From assembly GCA_964519995.1 (NCBI GenBank), contig CAZFLY010000002.1, positions 1 through 64,000 on the forward strand: DNA of 64,000 nucleotides. Direction: 5' to 3'. The notes under the pieces were generated by a model. It was not told the DNA's origin. It made no database searches and saw nothing but the letters and a program-made list of their open reading frames with translations. A program made the translations under genes and the position numbers. Shown here one piece after another: positions 51,346-60,277 of this stretch; within the stretch, counting starts at the first letter, position 1, and each line of letters begins with the position of its first letter. This DNA is from CAZFLY01 sp964519995. Lineage in GTDB: Bacteria > Planctomycetota > Phycisphaerae > Sedimentisphaerales > Anaerobacaceae.

Positions 51346-54300
51346 CTATGATTTGATACCGGCGTGATATTCCTGTAGTGAGCGCACAGGTGCTGAGCCG
51401 GCGCGTGCGGCGGTGATACCCTTGGCTGCGGCAGAAGCTGCGGCGGTCGTTGTTATGTAAGGTATCTTGTGTTTAATTGCTGCCTTTCGAATGTAGGAGT
51501 CGTCGTATTTACCCGTTCTTCCGGCAGGAGTATTAATGATTAGTTGAATTTCGCCGTTGGTGATAACATCAATGATGTTCGGTCTTCCTTCGTGCATCTT
51601 CAAAATCTGCTCAGCTTTAACGCCGTTTTTTGTCAGGTGTTTGTAGGTGCCTTCGGTTGCCAGTATCTTGAAGCCGAGTTTTTGGAACTCCTTAGCAACA
51701 TCGAGGGCGTCCTTTTTATCTTTATCTATGACAGTTATCAGAACAGTTCCCTCAGTAGGTAGCTGGGACTTCGCGGCTTGCTGTGATTTGTAGAACGCAA
51801 GTCCGTAAGAATCGGCCAGTCCGAGTACTTCACCGGTTGAGCGCATTTCAGGTCCCAGAAGCGGGTCAACTTCCGGGAACATATTGAACGGGAAAACTGC
51901 TTCCTTGACGCCAAAGTGAGGAATCTTGCGTTGTTTTAGGTCAAGGTCGGAGAGTTTCTTGTCGAGCATTAATTGCGTTGCCAGTCGTGCCATTGAGACA
52001 TTGCAGACCTTCGAGACCAGCGGCACTGTGCGGGATGCGCGGGGATTGGCTTCGAGAATATACACAATGTCGTTGCAAATTGCATATTGAATATTCATTA
52101 GGCCGACGACGTTCAGTTCGATCGCAATTTTCCGTGTGTATTCGCAAATAGTTTCGATGTGCTTCTGTGTAATGCTGACTGGTGGAATGACACAAGCGCT
52201 GTCACCGGAGTGGATTCCCGCAAGTTCAATGTGTTCCATAACAGCAGGAACAAAGGCATCGGTGCCGTCAGAGATGGCATCGGCTTCAGCTTCAATTGCA
52301 TTTTCGAGGAACTTGTCTATAAGAATCGGCCTTTCAGGTGAGACTTCCACCGCAGCGGCCACATAGTGCCGAAGCATTTCTTCATCATGAACCACTTCCA
52401 TCGCCCGGCCGCCAAGCACATACGACGGACGTACCATTAGGGGATAACCAATTTGCTTGGCAATAACAAGTGCCTCGTCAATGCTTGCAGCCATTCCTGA
52501 TTCAGGCTGCGGGATATTGAGCTTTCTCATCTTCTCGCGGAAGCGGTCGCGGTCTTCAGCTAAGTCGATGGTCTCCGGTGAGGTTCCAATCACTCGCACA
52601 CCCGCTTGTTCGAGCTCTCTGGCGATATTAAGTGGGGTTTGGCCGCCAAATTGCACGATAACGCCTTCAGGTTTTTCTTTCTCGTATATGCTGAGCACAT
52701 CTTCGACCGTGAGCGGTTCGAAGTAGAGTTTGTCGGAAGTGTCATAGTCGGTGGAGACAGTTTCCGGGTTGCAGTTGACCATGATCGACTCAAAGCCTTC
52801 ATCACGCAGGGTGAATGCGGCGTGGACACAGCAATAGTCGAATTCGATTCCTTGACCTATACGGTTGGGACCACCACCGAGCACCATTATTTTGCGTCGC
52901 TTGCTACTCGGCACTATATCGTTTGCGTTGTAGGTAGAGTAATAATAGGCGGCATTTTCCACACCGCTAACCGGTACAGCGTGCCAGCCTTCGGTGACCT
53001 TGAGAGATGTTCGCTGTTGACGGATGTCATTTTCGGAAATATCAAGCAGCTTTGCGAGATATTTGTCGGCAAAGCCATCTTTTTTAGCTTGCGTCAGAAG
53101 CTTATCGGGAAGTTTTTTGCCCTTATACTTAAGAATTTTCTCTTCAAGTGCGACAAGCTCTGCCATCTGCTCGATGAACCAGTGTTTTATGCGGGTTTTG
53201 TCATAGAGACTTTGAACGCTGGCGCCTTTGCGTAGGGCTTCGTACATTAGAAATTGGCGCTCGCTTGAGGGCCAAGTCAGGCGGTTCATCAGCTCATCGA
53301 GGGGGAGCTTGTTGAAGTCTTTCGCAAAACCGAGGCCGTGTCTGCCTATTTCAAGGGAGCGGATAGATTTCTGAAAAGCCTCTTTGTAATTCTTGCCTAT
53401 GCTCATTACTTCGCCTACCGCTCGCATCTGTGTGCCGAGCTTGTCTTCCACACCTTTGAATTTTTCAAAGGCCCAGCGGGAAAACTTGACGACGACGTAA
53501 TCGCCGGACGGCGTGTACTTTTCGAGGGTTCCATCTCGCCAGTACGGTATTTCATCGAGCGTCAGGCCGCCCGCGAGCAGCGACGAAACAAAGGCTATTG
53601 GAAAGCCTGTAGCTTTTGAGGCCAGGGCTGATGAGCGTGATGTTCGCGGATTGATTTCGATAACAACTATCCTGCCGGTTTCCGGGTCGTGCGCAAACTG
53701 GATATTTGTACCGCCGATGACCTCGATGGCATCGACGATATCGTAGGAATATTTCTGGAGTTTCTTTTGCAGTTCTTGGTCGATAGTCAGCATTGGTGCA
53801 GTACAGTAAGAATCGCCTGTGTGCACACCCATTGGGTCAACGTTTTCGATAAAACAGACGGTGATTTTCTGTCCCTTGGCATCACGGACCACTTCCAGTT
53901 CCAGTTCTTCCCAACCGAGTACAGATTCTTCTATAAGCACTTGGCCAATCATACTTGCAGACAGGCCGCGGGCTGCAACGGTGCGCAGTTCCTCGACGTT
54001 AAATACGGCACCGCCGCCGGTTCCGCCGAGGGTGTAGGCAGGGCGAACAACCACGGGGTAGCCGAGCTTGTCGGCGATTTTTTCCGCTTCTTCAACGCTG
54101 AAGGCTGCCTGGCTCTTTGGCATATCAATTCTGAGCTTGTTCATAGTCTCTTTGAAGACGATGCGGTCTTCTCCTCGTTCGATGGCATCGACTTTAACAC
54201 CGATGACTTTAACACCGAATTTTTTTAAGATGCCTTTCTTCGCCAGTTCCGAGGAAAGATTCAGGCCGCTCTGACCGCCGAGATTTGGCAATATTGCATC

Positions 54301-54549
54301 AGGGCGTTCTTTCTCGACGATTTTTGTCATAGTCTCAAAATCAAGAGGCTCGATGTAGGTGACATCCGCCGTACCCGGATCGGTCATAATAGTTGCGGGA
54401 TTAGAGTTTACGAGCACAATCTCGTAGCCCAACTTTCGCAGGGCTTTGCATGCCTGAGTGCCGGAGTAGTCGAATTCGCAGGCCTGGCCGATGACTATGG
54501 GGCCGGAGCCGATGATCATTACCTTGTTGATGTCCTTTCTTTTCGGCAT
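51346..54549 (-). CDS. carB: Carbamoyl-phosphate synthase large subunit
   Basis: CarB makes carbamoyl phosphate from bicarbonate, two ATP and ammonia delivered by CarA, for arginine and pyrimidine synthesis. The 1067-residue protein is full length with two homologous ATP-grasp halves. The first has IIGSGPIVIGQACEFDYSG and SNPATIMTDPG; the second has GGGPNRIGQGIEFDYCCVHA and NCNPETVSTDYDTSD. The oligomerisation region lies between them. The C-terminal MGS-like allosteric domain (VLITVIDKDKKDALDVAKEF onward) ends with INTPAGRTGKYDDSYIRKAA. AGGAG nine bases before ATG supports the start. CarA is not in this window. The ammonia tunnel and active sites appear normal. Confidence 0.96.
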   Translation of the reverse strand: MPKRKDINKVMIIGSGPIVIGQACEFDYSGTQACKALRKLGYEIVLVNSNPATIMTDPGTADVTYIEPLDFETMTKIVEKERPDAILPNLGGQSGLNLSSELAKKGILKKFGVKVIGVKVDAIERGEDRIVFKETMNKLRIDMPKSQAAFSVEEAEKIADKLGYPVVVRPAYTLGGTGGGAVFNVEELRTVAARGLSASMIGQVLIEESVLGWEELELEVVRDAKGQKITVCFIENVDPMGVHTGDSYCTAPMLTIDQELQKKLQKYSYDIVDAIEVIGGTNIQFAHDPETGRIVVIEINPRTSRSSALASKATGFPIAFVSSLLAGGLTLDEIPYWRDGTLEKYTPSGDYVVVKFSRWAFEKFKGVEDKLGTQMRAVGEVMSIGKNYKEAFQKSIRSLEIGRHGLGFAKDFNKLPLDELMNRLTWPSSERQFLMYEALRKGASVQSLYDKTRIKHWFIEQMAELVALEEKILKYKGKKLPDKLLTQAKKDGFADKYLAKLLDISENDIRQQRTSLKVTEGWHAVPVSGVENAAYYYSTYNANDIVPSSKRRKIMVLGGGPNRIGQGIEFDYCCVHAAFTLRDEGFESIMVNCNPETVSTDYDTSDKLYFEPLTVEDVLSIYEKEKPEGVIVQFGGQTPLNIARELEQAGVRVIGTSPETIDLAEDRDRFREKMRKLNIPQPESGMAASIDEALVIAKQIGYPLMVRPSYVLGGRAMEVVHDEEMLRHYVAAAVEVSPERPILIDKFLENAIEAEADAISDGTDAFVPAVMEHIELAGIHSGDSACVIPPVSITQKHIETICEYTRKIAIELNVVGLMNIQYAICNDIVYILEANPRASRTVPLVSKVCNVSMARLATQLMLDKKLSDLDLKQRKIPHFGVKEAVFPFNMFPEVDPLLGPEMRSTGEVLGLADSYGLAFYKSQQAAKSQLPTEGTVLITVIDKDKKDALDVAKEFQKLGFKILATEGTYKHLTKNGVKAEQILKMHEGRPNIIDVITNGEIQLIINTPAGRTGKYDDSYIRKAAIKHKIPYITTTAAASAAAKGITAARAGSAPVRSLQEYHAGIKS

Positions 54550-54907
54550 TAAGGATACTCCTGCTGTATATTGTGGTCACCTTAGTTGTTGTTTTGCTTA
54601 CAATGATTATTAGTTGTGGCGAATTAGAATAAATAGAACGTGGACTGTCAAATGAATAGTCAGCAGCAGGTGGTAAGAATGATAAATGGTTGCGGTTAAG
54701 GACAAAATCCATCTGAGGGCAAATTCGATGTTGAGCGTAAGTCCGGCGATTCGTTGTAAGATGGCAGACCTACAGCACTAAAGAGCCACGCGAATTCCAT
54801 TCGTGTCGTAAAGGCAAGATCAGGGACGGACGTGCTAACGCATTTTAATAGGGCCGCGTTACAACGTTGCCGTCCCTGAGCCTCTCTGCTTGTTACAAGT
54901 TGTCCAT
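54550..54907. other. Gene-free stretch with a long inverted repeat
   Basis: No gene is visible between carB and the small acidic protein gene. The main feature is the inverted repeat at 54820-54879, listed separately. Short frames here lack ribosome-binding sites. Confidence 0.5.
54820..54879. repeat. Nested inverted repeat (possible cruciform)
   Basis: TCAGGGACGG at 54820-54829 pairs with CCGTCCCTGA at 54870-54879, a perfect ten-base outer stem. Inside it, TAACGC at 54836-54841 pairs with GCGTTA at 54856-54861. No T run follows on either side, so it is more likely a small mobile palindrome or structured RNA than a terminator. Confidence 0.6.
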
Positions 54908-55201
54908 TTATTCTGTGCCTTCGTCAGATTCCTCGGAGTCGTCGTCTGAGATCTCATCCGTTCCCTCATCCGAGCCCTCTCCTTCAGAACCTTCCTCACT
55001 CAAATAGCTGATTGGGCGATCTATATATTGAACTTCAGCCACAGGCTCATTGGGATCATTTGGGTCGTTTGGGTCATCGGTGAGGTACGTGCAAGCCGGA
55101 TTGCTCATATCCTCGGCAGTCCAGCCGACGCGTTCACAGAGTATCAACAGAAATACCACAAATAGCACAAGGAACATTATGTTTACAACTAACCTTTTCA
55201 T
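54908..55201 (-). CDS. Small secreted acidic protein
   Basis: I recognise no family. The 97-residue protein has an N-terminal hydrophobic helix (about residues 5-24) that looks like a signal peptide or anchor. A short DDPNDPNDPNEP tandem repeat (about 42-53) follows, and then a very acidic tail of Glu, Asp, Ser and Gly from about residue 68 to the end. AAGGAG six bases before ATG is a strong ribosome-binding site and supports a real gene. It lies 66 bases after the PilX-like gene and probably belongs to the same transcript. The tail could bind calcium or be disordered; this is an inference. Confidence 0.7.
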   Translation of the reverse strand: MKRLVVNIMFLVLFVVFLLILCERVGWTAEDMSNPACTYLTDDPNDPNDPNEPVAEVQYIDRPISYLSEEGSEGEGSDEGTDEISDDDSEESDEGTE

Positions 55202-55267
55202 ATGGTCTCCTTGTTTTTTGACAGTTTATGGTTAATTGCCAATTTACTTCTTTGGGCCTACTGTTAA

Positions 55268-56950
55268 TTACACTCCTTCAGAATAAGTACTTTGGTCGGG
55301 CCTGATTACGATGGGATTTTTTATGCCGCTTGGCAGCATTTTATCTTCTTCAGGTGTAATGCTGATGACACCTATGTCGCCTAGTTCCGTCGTTTCCGAG
55401 CCGCCGTCGTCAAGTGTGGCGCCGATATTTGTTACATATCCTGAACTCCACGGTGTCGTATCACACATCGAGATAATTGTCCCGTAGATTTGAGCATTGC
55501 CGCGTACGTCAACGATTCCACCTACTATAGCACCTGTAATTATGTTATTATCGCTTTGTACCGGATTGGTGTTACCAAGGTTCACGTTAAAGTGAGGTGC
55601 TAAAATAGTAGCTTCTTGTATATCCGATGTGTTGTTAAAGGTTGCTTCACCTGTAAAATAAAGACAATTCTTCTGCCAGTTAAAGTACTGGGGGGTATCG
55701 CTGATTATCGTACCGTTGAACGCGCAGTTGTCGAAACGCACATTGTTAGTATAGCCGCTGCTCGTCTGGCTGCAGTCGATATACAATACGCTGTTGAATG
55801 TGCAGTTTATAAACAGCGCATTCCTGTTATTGGTAAGTTTCATATCGGTGAATGTCTGATCCTTGTAGATGTATCTTTTGAGTTGGGTGCCACTGCCTGT
55901 GGTATAATTGCCCGAATTATGAGGAAAACGCTCATAGCGCCATAATGTTCCACAAGTGGGGGGCAGATACTCAAGTGATGCATCATCTCCGTAATAATGG
56001 CTGGCATAGGGGGTTGGGATATTGCCGCTAGTGTAATCCTCGTAGAGTGAGGTGTCGTAATCGGATATATCCATGCCGGGCATATTATCAAATGGCTGTT
56101 CGTATTTAATGTTTTCATGGTACGCCTGGACTTCGTCGTCGGGGCTGTAGTATCGGTCTTCATAGTTTCCATCTAATGGAGTGCCGTTTGCGTCAATCGG
56201 GTCTCCGTTGGGATCCAGGGTTTCGAGCTGATAGCCGTGGTCTTCAATATCTTCCCGTTCCAAAACTGTGTTAATTGTACCGATCACCGCTGAGTCACTT
56301 GTCATATTGTAGGGTGATATCTCAGGACGGTCCCACGAGCTGAATATGTCGCCGTAAATTGTAGTATCGCCGGTAAGCCACATTCGGCCTCTGCTGGCGA
56401 TGGCATAGTGTAGGATGTCTTTGTCTTTTTCTATATCCATATCGACTCTTACTTGTCTGGTTACCTGACCGTCGGTCCCTGTTGACTCCAGTCTGATCAT
56501 ATGCGGGTCGGTGTCATAACGGTAAAACCTGATCGTGAATTCTGTATTTGGAGCCCCGAAACTGATTACAGGGGTGATTATCTGGTCGCCGCTTCCAATT
56601 GAATCGGCGAAGCTGGTGGCAGCCTGTACAACCTGGCCATCGAGAGCGGTGTTCTGGATATGTTGGCACAAGTCCAGCCAGGCGTTGTTAGCCTGTTCAT
56701 CGGTTACGAAGTTGAAGATCGTCTCCTCAAGGGTGACGGTGGCGGCGAGATATTTACCGCATTCCAAGCCGGATTGTGCTGCAGATAAAGCTGAATTGAC
56801 TTTTTGTTGGTTGGAGGCAAGCTGAACATTGGAAGCTGAAAAAGCGGCCATTGACACAGCTAGCGCGGAGAACACCACGATGAATATCATGGAGATAATG
56901 AGAATGGCACCTTTGTTTCTTGGATTAAACATATTTTTTCTGTTTGTCAT
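55268..56950 (-). CDS. PilX-like prepilin protein with large beta-rich domain (1)
   Basis: This 560-residue protein has a basic N-terminus followed by a pilin-like helix: GAILIISMIFIVVFSALAVS (about 14-33), continuing into AASGLECGK-type sequence as in PilX N-terminal domains. The rest is Asp/Asn/Gly/Tyr-rich, with many short beta repeats (for example FINCTFNSVLYIDCSQTS), suggesting a right-handed beta-helix displayed outside the cell. It would be part of, or secreted by, a type IV pilus or type II secretion-like apparatus, but no pilus motor genes are in the window. ATG at 56932 is an alternative start. It follows a second gene of the same type by 85 bases. Confidence 0.8.
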   Translation of the reverse strand: MTNRKNMFNPRNKGAILIISMIFIVVFSALAVSMAAFSASNVQLASNQQKVNSALSAAQSGLECGKYLAATVTLEETIFNFVTDEQANNAWLDLCQHIQNTALDGQVVQAATSFADSIGSGDQIITPVISFGAPNTEFTIRFYRYDTDPHMIRLESTGTDGQVTRQVRVDMDIEKDKDILHYAIASRGRMWLTGDTTIYGDIFSSWDRPEISPYNMTSDSAVIGTINTVLEREDIEDHGYQLETLDPNGDPIDANGTPLDGNYEDRYYSPDDEVQAYHENIKYEQPFDNMPGMDISDYDTSLYEDYTSGNIPTPYASHYYGDDASLEYLPPTCGTLWRYERFPHNSGNYTTGSGTQLKRYIYKDQTFTDMKLTNNRNALFINCTFNSVLYIDCSQTSSGYTNNVRFDNCAFNGTIISDTPQYFNWQKNCLYFTGEATFNNTSDIQEATILAPHFNVNLGNTNPVQSDNNIITGAIVGGIVDVRGNAQIYGTIISMCDTTPWSSGYVTNIGATLDDGGSETTELGDIGVISITPEEDKMLPSGIKNPIVIRPDQSTYSEGV

Positions 56951-57035
56951 TTTTTAATTCACCAGTAATTCCCTCCAATAAAAAGGCTTTACTAACTTCT
57001 ATATTCTGTCAGCTAATAGCTGACTGATTATGGCA

Positions 57036-58421
57036 CTAAGAAGAGCCGGAGCAGATTTCCGAATACGAACTCGGATCGTATTCAAGTATTGTCTCAGGCA
57101 CGAAACCGGCAGGCACCTCAACGATGCCGGAACGATTGAAATACAGATCGCTATTTCCCGTAATGGTCAATTCTTCATCGGAGTAATTGATTATTGAGCC
57201 GTTGATTGTTCCACCGGCGTTGCCGAAAAACTTGATTCCGTTACCTGCTATTGCGCCGGACTGCGTTGTGAAATTGCCGCCAAATGACAGGCTAAAGCCG
57301 GGTGCTACGATAAACGTCCCTGTTTCACCGTGTAATCCTGCGAACTGCTCCTCGTCCGGTAGCTCGCTGACCGGCAAACTTTCAACATTACCGCAAAAGT
57401 TAATCTGATTTATCCCGGAGTTATCAGTCCAATCGCCAACGCCGACGATTATTGCCATTACATCTACATTTCCAGTGAAGTTCACTATGTTGGGAGTCTC
57501 GACAAAAACCACACCTTTGAGTGTGACGTGGCCTGAGAAATTCGGATATGTGTTGGCTAAGATTCTCACATTTTCAAAGGTCGCATTGGAGCTGGTGTCA
57601 GTGTTGCAATCCACGATATTCATTACATATGGTTCAAAATATTCCGGATTGGGCTCGGGAAATTCAACTGGAGGAACGCCAAAGTCGACGTGATTATCTA
57701 TTGCATCTTGACCTGTTTCACCGCCAATTCCAGCATTGCCGCCCTGCAAATATACGTATGAGAGCGGATTGACGATGCTGACATCACCGGCTATTTGGGA
57801 ATTCCCTTGTAGGGAAAGGGCCAACAGCGAATCCGGACTTTCAATGTAGACGCTTGATTCGACGGCTAAGTTGACGCCGTCGAGTTCCACGTTACCGGTC
57901 AAGGATACCGCGCCCTTGCTTGCTACTCCGTAGTCGAAGACTGTGTTTGCGCTCGTTCCAAATACATAGTTGACCCTAATTGTCCGCGTGATTGAACCAT
58001 AGATTCCTGTCACATCCATCTGCAATGTGTCATCATCGATTTGAGTGATCGTGGCTACGAAACTCTGGTTCTTGGCTGAGTCGAGCATGACACTTGGTGT
58101 CTCCATGGTCGAGCTGTAAGGACTAGTATCATCTTGAAGGTTGGTCGGGAGTGCGTTGTTGACGAAAGTCAGTCGTTGGTCAGGCGAAATATTTCCGGAT
58201 ATGGAGACTTGGCTTAGCCAGTGACGCATAATCTCAAGTCCAGATTCGGCACAGGCCCTTGCCGCGTCAATCTTGCGCTGGTTATCGGCGACCTGCACAT
58301 TTATACCTGATATGGTTGCCATAGTGGCAGCAAACACGGAAAACAGAATCACGAAAAGCATCGATACGATAAGAACGGCTGCTCGGTGCCTTTGGCGGAT
58401 TGACTTCTTTGCGGGCCTCAT
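57036..58421 (-). CDS. PilX-like prepilin protein with beta-rich domain (2)
   Basis: This 461-residue protein has the same plan as its downstream neighbour. A basic start is followed by the hydrophobic pilin-like helix (AVLIVSMLFVILFSVFAATM, about 15-34) and a DNQRKIDAARACAESGLEIM segment, where a Glu follows the helix as in PilX proteins. The large remainder has recurring Gly-Asn motifs (TGNVELDG, LQGNSQIAGD, FTGNVDV, FGGNFTT, FGNAGGT), expected of a beta-helix or polymer-forming domain. GGTGGGGAG four bases before ATG at 58421 fixes the start; a TTG eight codons upstream would place that site inside the gene. Together the pair suggests a pseudopilus-associated surface structure. Confidence 0.8.
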   Translation of the reverse strand: MRPAKKSIRQRHRAAVLIVSMLFVILFSVFAATMATISGINVQVADNQRKIDAARACAESGLEIMRHWLSQVSISGNISPDQRLTFVNNALPTNLQDDTSPYSSTMETPSVMLDSAKNQSFVATITQIDDDTLQMDVTGIYGSITRTIRVNYVFGTSANTVFDYGVASKGAVSLTGNVELDGVNLAVESSVYIESPDSLLALSLQGNSQIAGDVSIVNPLSYVYLQGGNAGIGGETGQDAIDNHVDFGVPPVEFPEPNPEYFEPYVMNIVDCNTDTSSNATFENVRILANTYPNFSGHVTLKGVVFVETPNIVNFTGNVDVMAIIVGVGDWTDNSGINQINFCGNVESLPVSELPDEEQFAGLHGETGTFIVAPGFSLSFGGNFTTQSGAIAGNGIKFFGNAGGTINGSIINYSDEELTITGNSDLYFNRSGIVEVPAGFVPETILEYDPSSYSEICSGSS

Positions 58422-58757
58422 TTTCTCCCCACCGTAAAAGCCCAATGTAGAAGGAAGCTAAGTATTTCTAAGGGCTAATTAAAATATAAGAAATGCCTTG
58501 CGGATAGGCAAAGTGCATGAGCTTAACTATTAAGAAAAATTTGAGGGGCGTTAGCGTCCTATAGGAAGTGGCATAAAGACTAAAAAAGGCTTACTGAGAC
58601 TACGAACTTTCTGCGAAATATGAGCTGAGAGCAAATAGAGTTGTCGGAAGGGTCTGGACGCGAGGTTTTGATAAAAGGTTTTTTCCCCGTCAGCAATTAA
58701 AAGCCCGTATTCGATACGTCCAGGCCTACGATAAATACCGCGCTTAAGGGTTCTTAT
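58422..58757. other. Gene-free leader of the PilX-like genes
   Basis: No gene is seen in these 336 bases. The region should contain the promoter of the minus-strand PilX-like genes. I looked for a cyclic-di-GMP (GEMM) riboswitch and found no convincing match. CTGGACG near 58653 and CGTCCAG near 58720 form a long-range inverted repeat of uncertain meaning. Confidence 0.45.
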
Positions 58758-59234
58758 TTAGCCCCCAGGTATATCCTGGGGGTTTCTGTTGTATTCAGTT
58801 ACCATTTCTTCAAGGATTTCGGCTGCATCCTGGACCAATTTCGGGCAGATGGTTGAGAACAAATCTTTTTCTTTTGCAGTTCTTAATCCCTCCTCCGTGC
58901 TTATGTCACAGCCAAGCAATTCCTTGCAGACGGTAGTGCCGTTTCGAGATTTGAATCTTTCTGCAAATTTTCTAATTAATTTGTAAGTGTTTATCTTTAC
59001 CTCTTCATCAGAAGAAGATGTACCTCCGTATTTAAGTCCGATTATCATAAAGGCTCCGGTTACAGCGCCGCAGGTTTGACCCATTGCACCCATTCCGCCG
59101 CCGAAGCCGGATGCAAGTTTAAGGGCAGTATCGCGTTAAAGACTGAATTCTTTACCGTAAATTGCGAGTATTGCCTGTGCGCAGTTAAAACCTTGTTTGA
59201 AAAGAGAAACAGCTTGTTCAGCATTTGTACTCAT
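58758..59234 (-). pseudogene. C-GCAxxG-C-C family redox protein gene with in-frame stop
   Basis: Read in one frame from ATG at 59234, this region encodes a 158-codon protein of the C-GCAxxG-C-C family (putative redox-active, often metal-linked). The start MSTNAEQAVSLFKQGFNCAQ carries the first conserved Cys. Then LASGFGGGMGAMGQTCGAVTG leads to a C-terminal half with further Cys residues (TVCKELLGCD, STICPKL). A single TAA at 59138-59136 replaces codon 33, in the FSL-RDTALKL region. No frame change is needed on either side. Translation could restart at ATG 59093, but the product would lack the first Cys. This is a nonsense-mutated gene or a sequence error. It lies 28 bases after a second broken gene. 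Confidence 0.82.
58762..58782. other. Eight-base hairpin overlapping the 3' end of the C-GCAxxG gene
   Basis: CCCCCAGG at 58762-58769 and CCTGGGGG at 58775-58782 form a perfect stem with a five-base loop. It lies inside the last codons of the minus-strand gene (DIPGG, stop). No T run follows on that strand, and TTTCTG follows on the plus strand. It may protect the transcript end. Confidence 0.45.
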
Positions 59235-59262
59235 GTCACTATTTCTACTTCGATTGGACTCT

Positions 59263-60052
59263 TTATTTTATCTTTATCGAACCTACATTTGTTTTAAGAC
59301 GGATTTTTCCATCTGCCGAGCCGATGATTCCGCTGACTGATTTGCCAACCTTGCCGACTACGGTAAGGGGTTTATCAGTTTCTATTGAGCCGACATTTGT
59401 AGAGGCATCCAATTCTGCTGAAAGGTCGGCTGGGCCAACAAATTCAACGCTGCCGACGTTGGTTGTAAGCGCTGCGTTACATGCGGCAGGCGCATCATCA
59501 GCATATTGCACTTCTATTGAGCCAACGTTTGATTCCAGGTCAAGTTCGCCGTAGATTTGCGTGCAGGTGATGGAACCGACATTTGTAGATGCAACTATTG
59601 GCCCCTGGATGTTTGATACGTTTATACTCCCGACATGAGTAGAGGCATTAATGCGCAATTGCATCGGAGCTTTTATTGTGAAGTCCACCTCAATATTACG
59701 GCCGGAAAGGCTGCTGGGTTTTCTGATTCTTATAGTCAATTTGTTACTCGAAGTTTCCGTTTCAATCTTGACTTCTTCCGCGAGCGAGCGGGCCTTTTCT
59801 TTCGTCAGTGCTTTTACCGTTATTTCGGCGGTGATATCACAATCACTTGTCTTGGTGCCATGCACAGTGATTGAGCCGAGCTCGGCGTCGATGGCTAATT
59901 CGCTTATGTTTGTGAGAGGAACAGTTGCGTGTTCGGTTTTTTTTAAACTTGGCTTTGAATATATCACCAGGATTGATACAGCAGCCTTGCAGCAGTAAAG
60001 CCAAGCACAGTGACAAACGCGAACATGATTTCATAATGAATGGAGTCGCCAT
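59263..60052 (-). pseudogene. DUF4097-like beta-helix lipoprotein gene, frameshifted in an A8 run
   Basis: From ATG at 60052, after AAGGGGATC, the frame gives a signal peptide MKSCSRLSLCLALLLQGC with a lipoprotein-like Cys. It reads on to IFKAKFKK, where an eight-A run (T at 59937-59944) lies. After that the family homology continues in another frame: TEHATVPLTNISELAIDAEL and so on to 59263. Removing one A restores a single protein of about 260 residues. The C-terminal part has about six NVGSI-type repeats spaced 15-25 residues apart, as in DUF4097/adhesin beta-helix proteins. The lesion could be a real indel, phase variation, transcript slippage or a sequence error. The downstream C-GCAxxG gene is also broken. 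Confidence 0.82.
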
Positions 60053-60277
60053 TTTCTGGATCCCCTTAAATATCTGGTCCTGAGTTTTGCAATTATTATC
60101 GTTACTTTACTGATAACGTGCAAGCTGATTCCTAATAAGTAATTGTCCCAAGGATTGTAATAGAATTACTGGCGGTCTTTTCTCTTGCCTTTGCACACGG
60201 ATTACACTAATCTAGACCGAACACCGCTTTGATGTTTAGCGAATAGGAGCTGGTCAATAACCGTTCGAGGTAAGGAT

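Noticed and set aside
53689..54228. 179-residue open frame antisense to carB
   Set aside because: Lies wholly inside carB on the other strand and has no independent support. The other antisense frames in carB, valS and lon are rejected for the same reason.
58422..58757. Cyclic-di-GMP riboswitch before the PilX-like genes
   Set aside because: Only a loose GGCAAA match in the wrong orientation; the conserved tetraloop-receptor arrangement was not found.
59136..59138. Selenocysteine or other recoding at the stop in the C-GCAxxG gene
   Set aside because: The codon is TAA, not TGA, and the position is not a conserved Cys.
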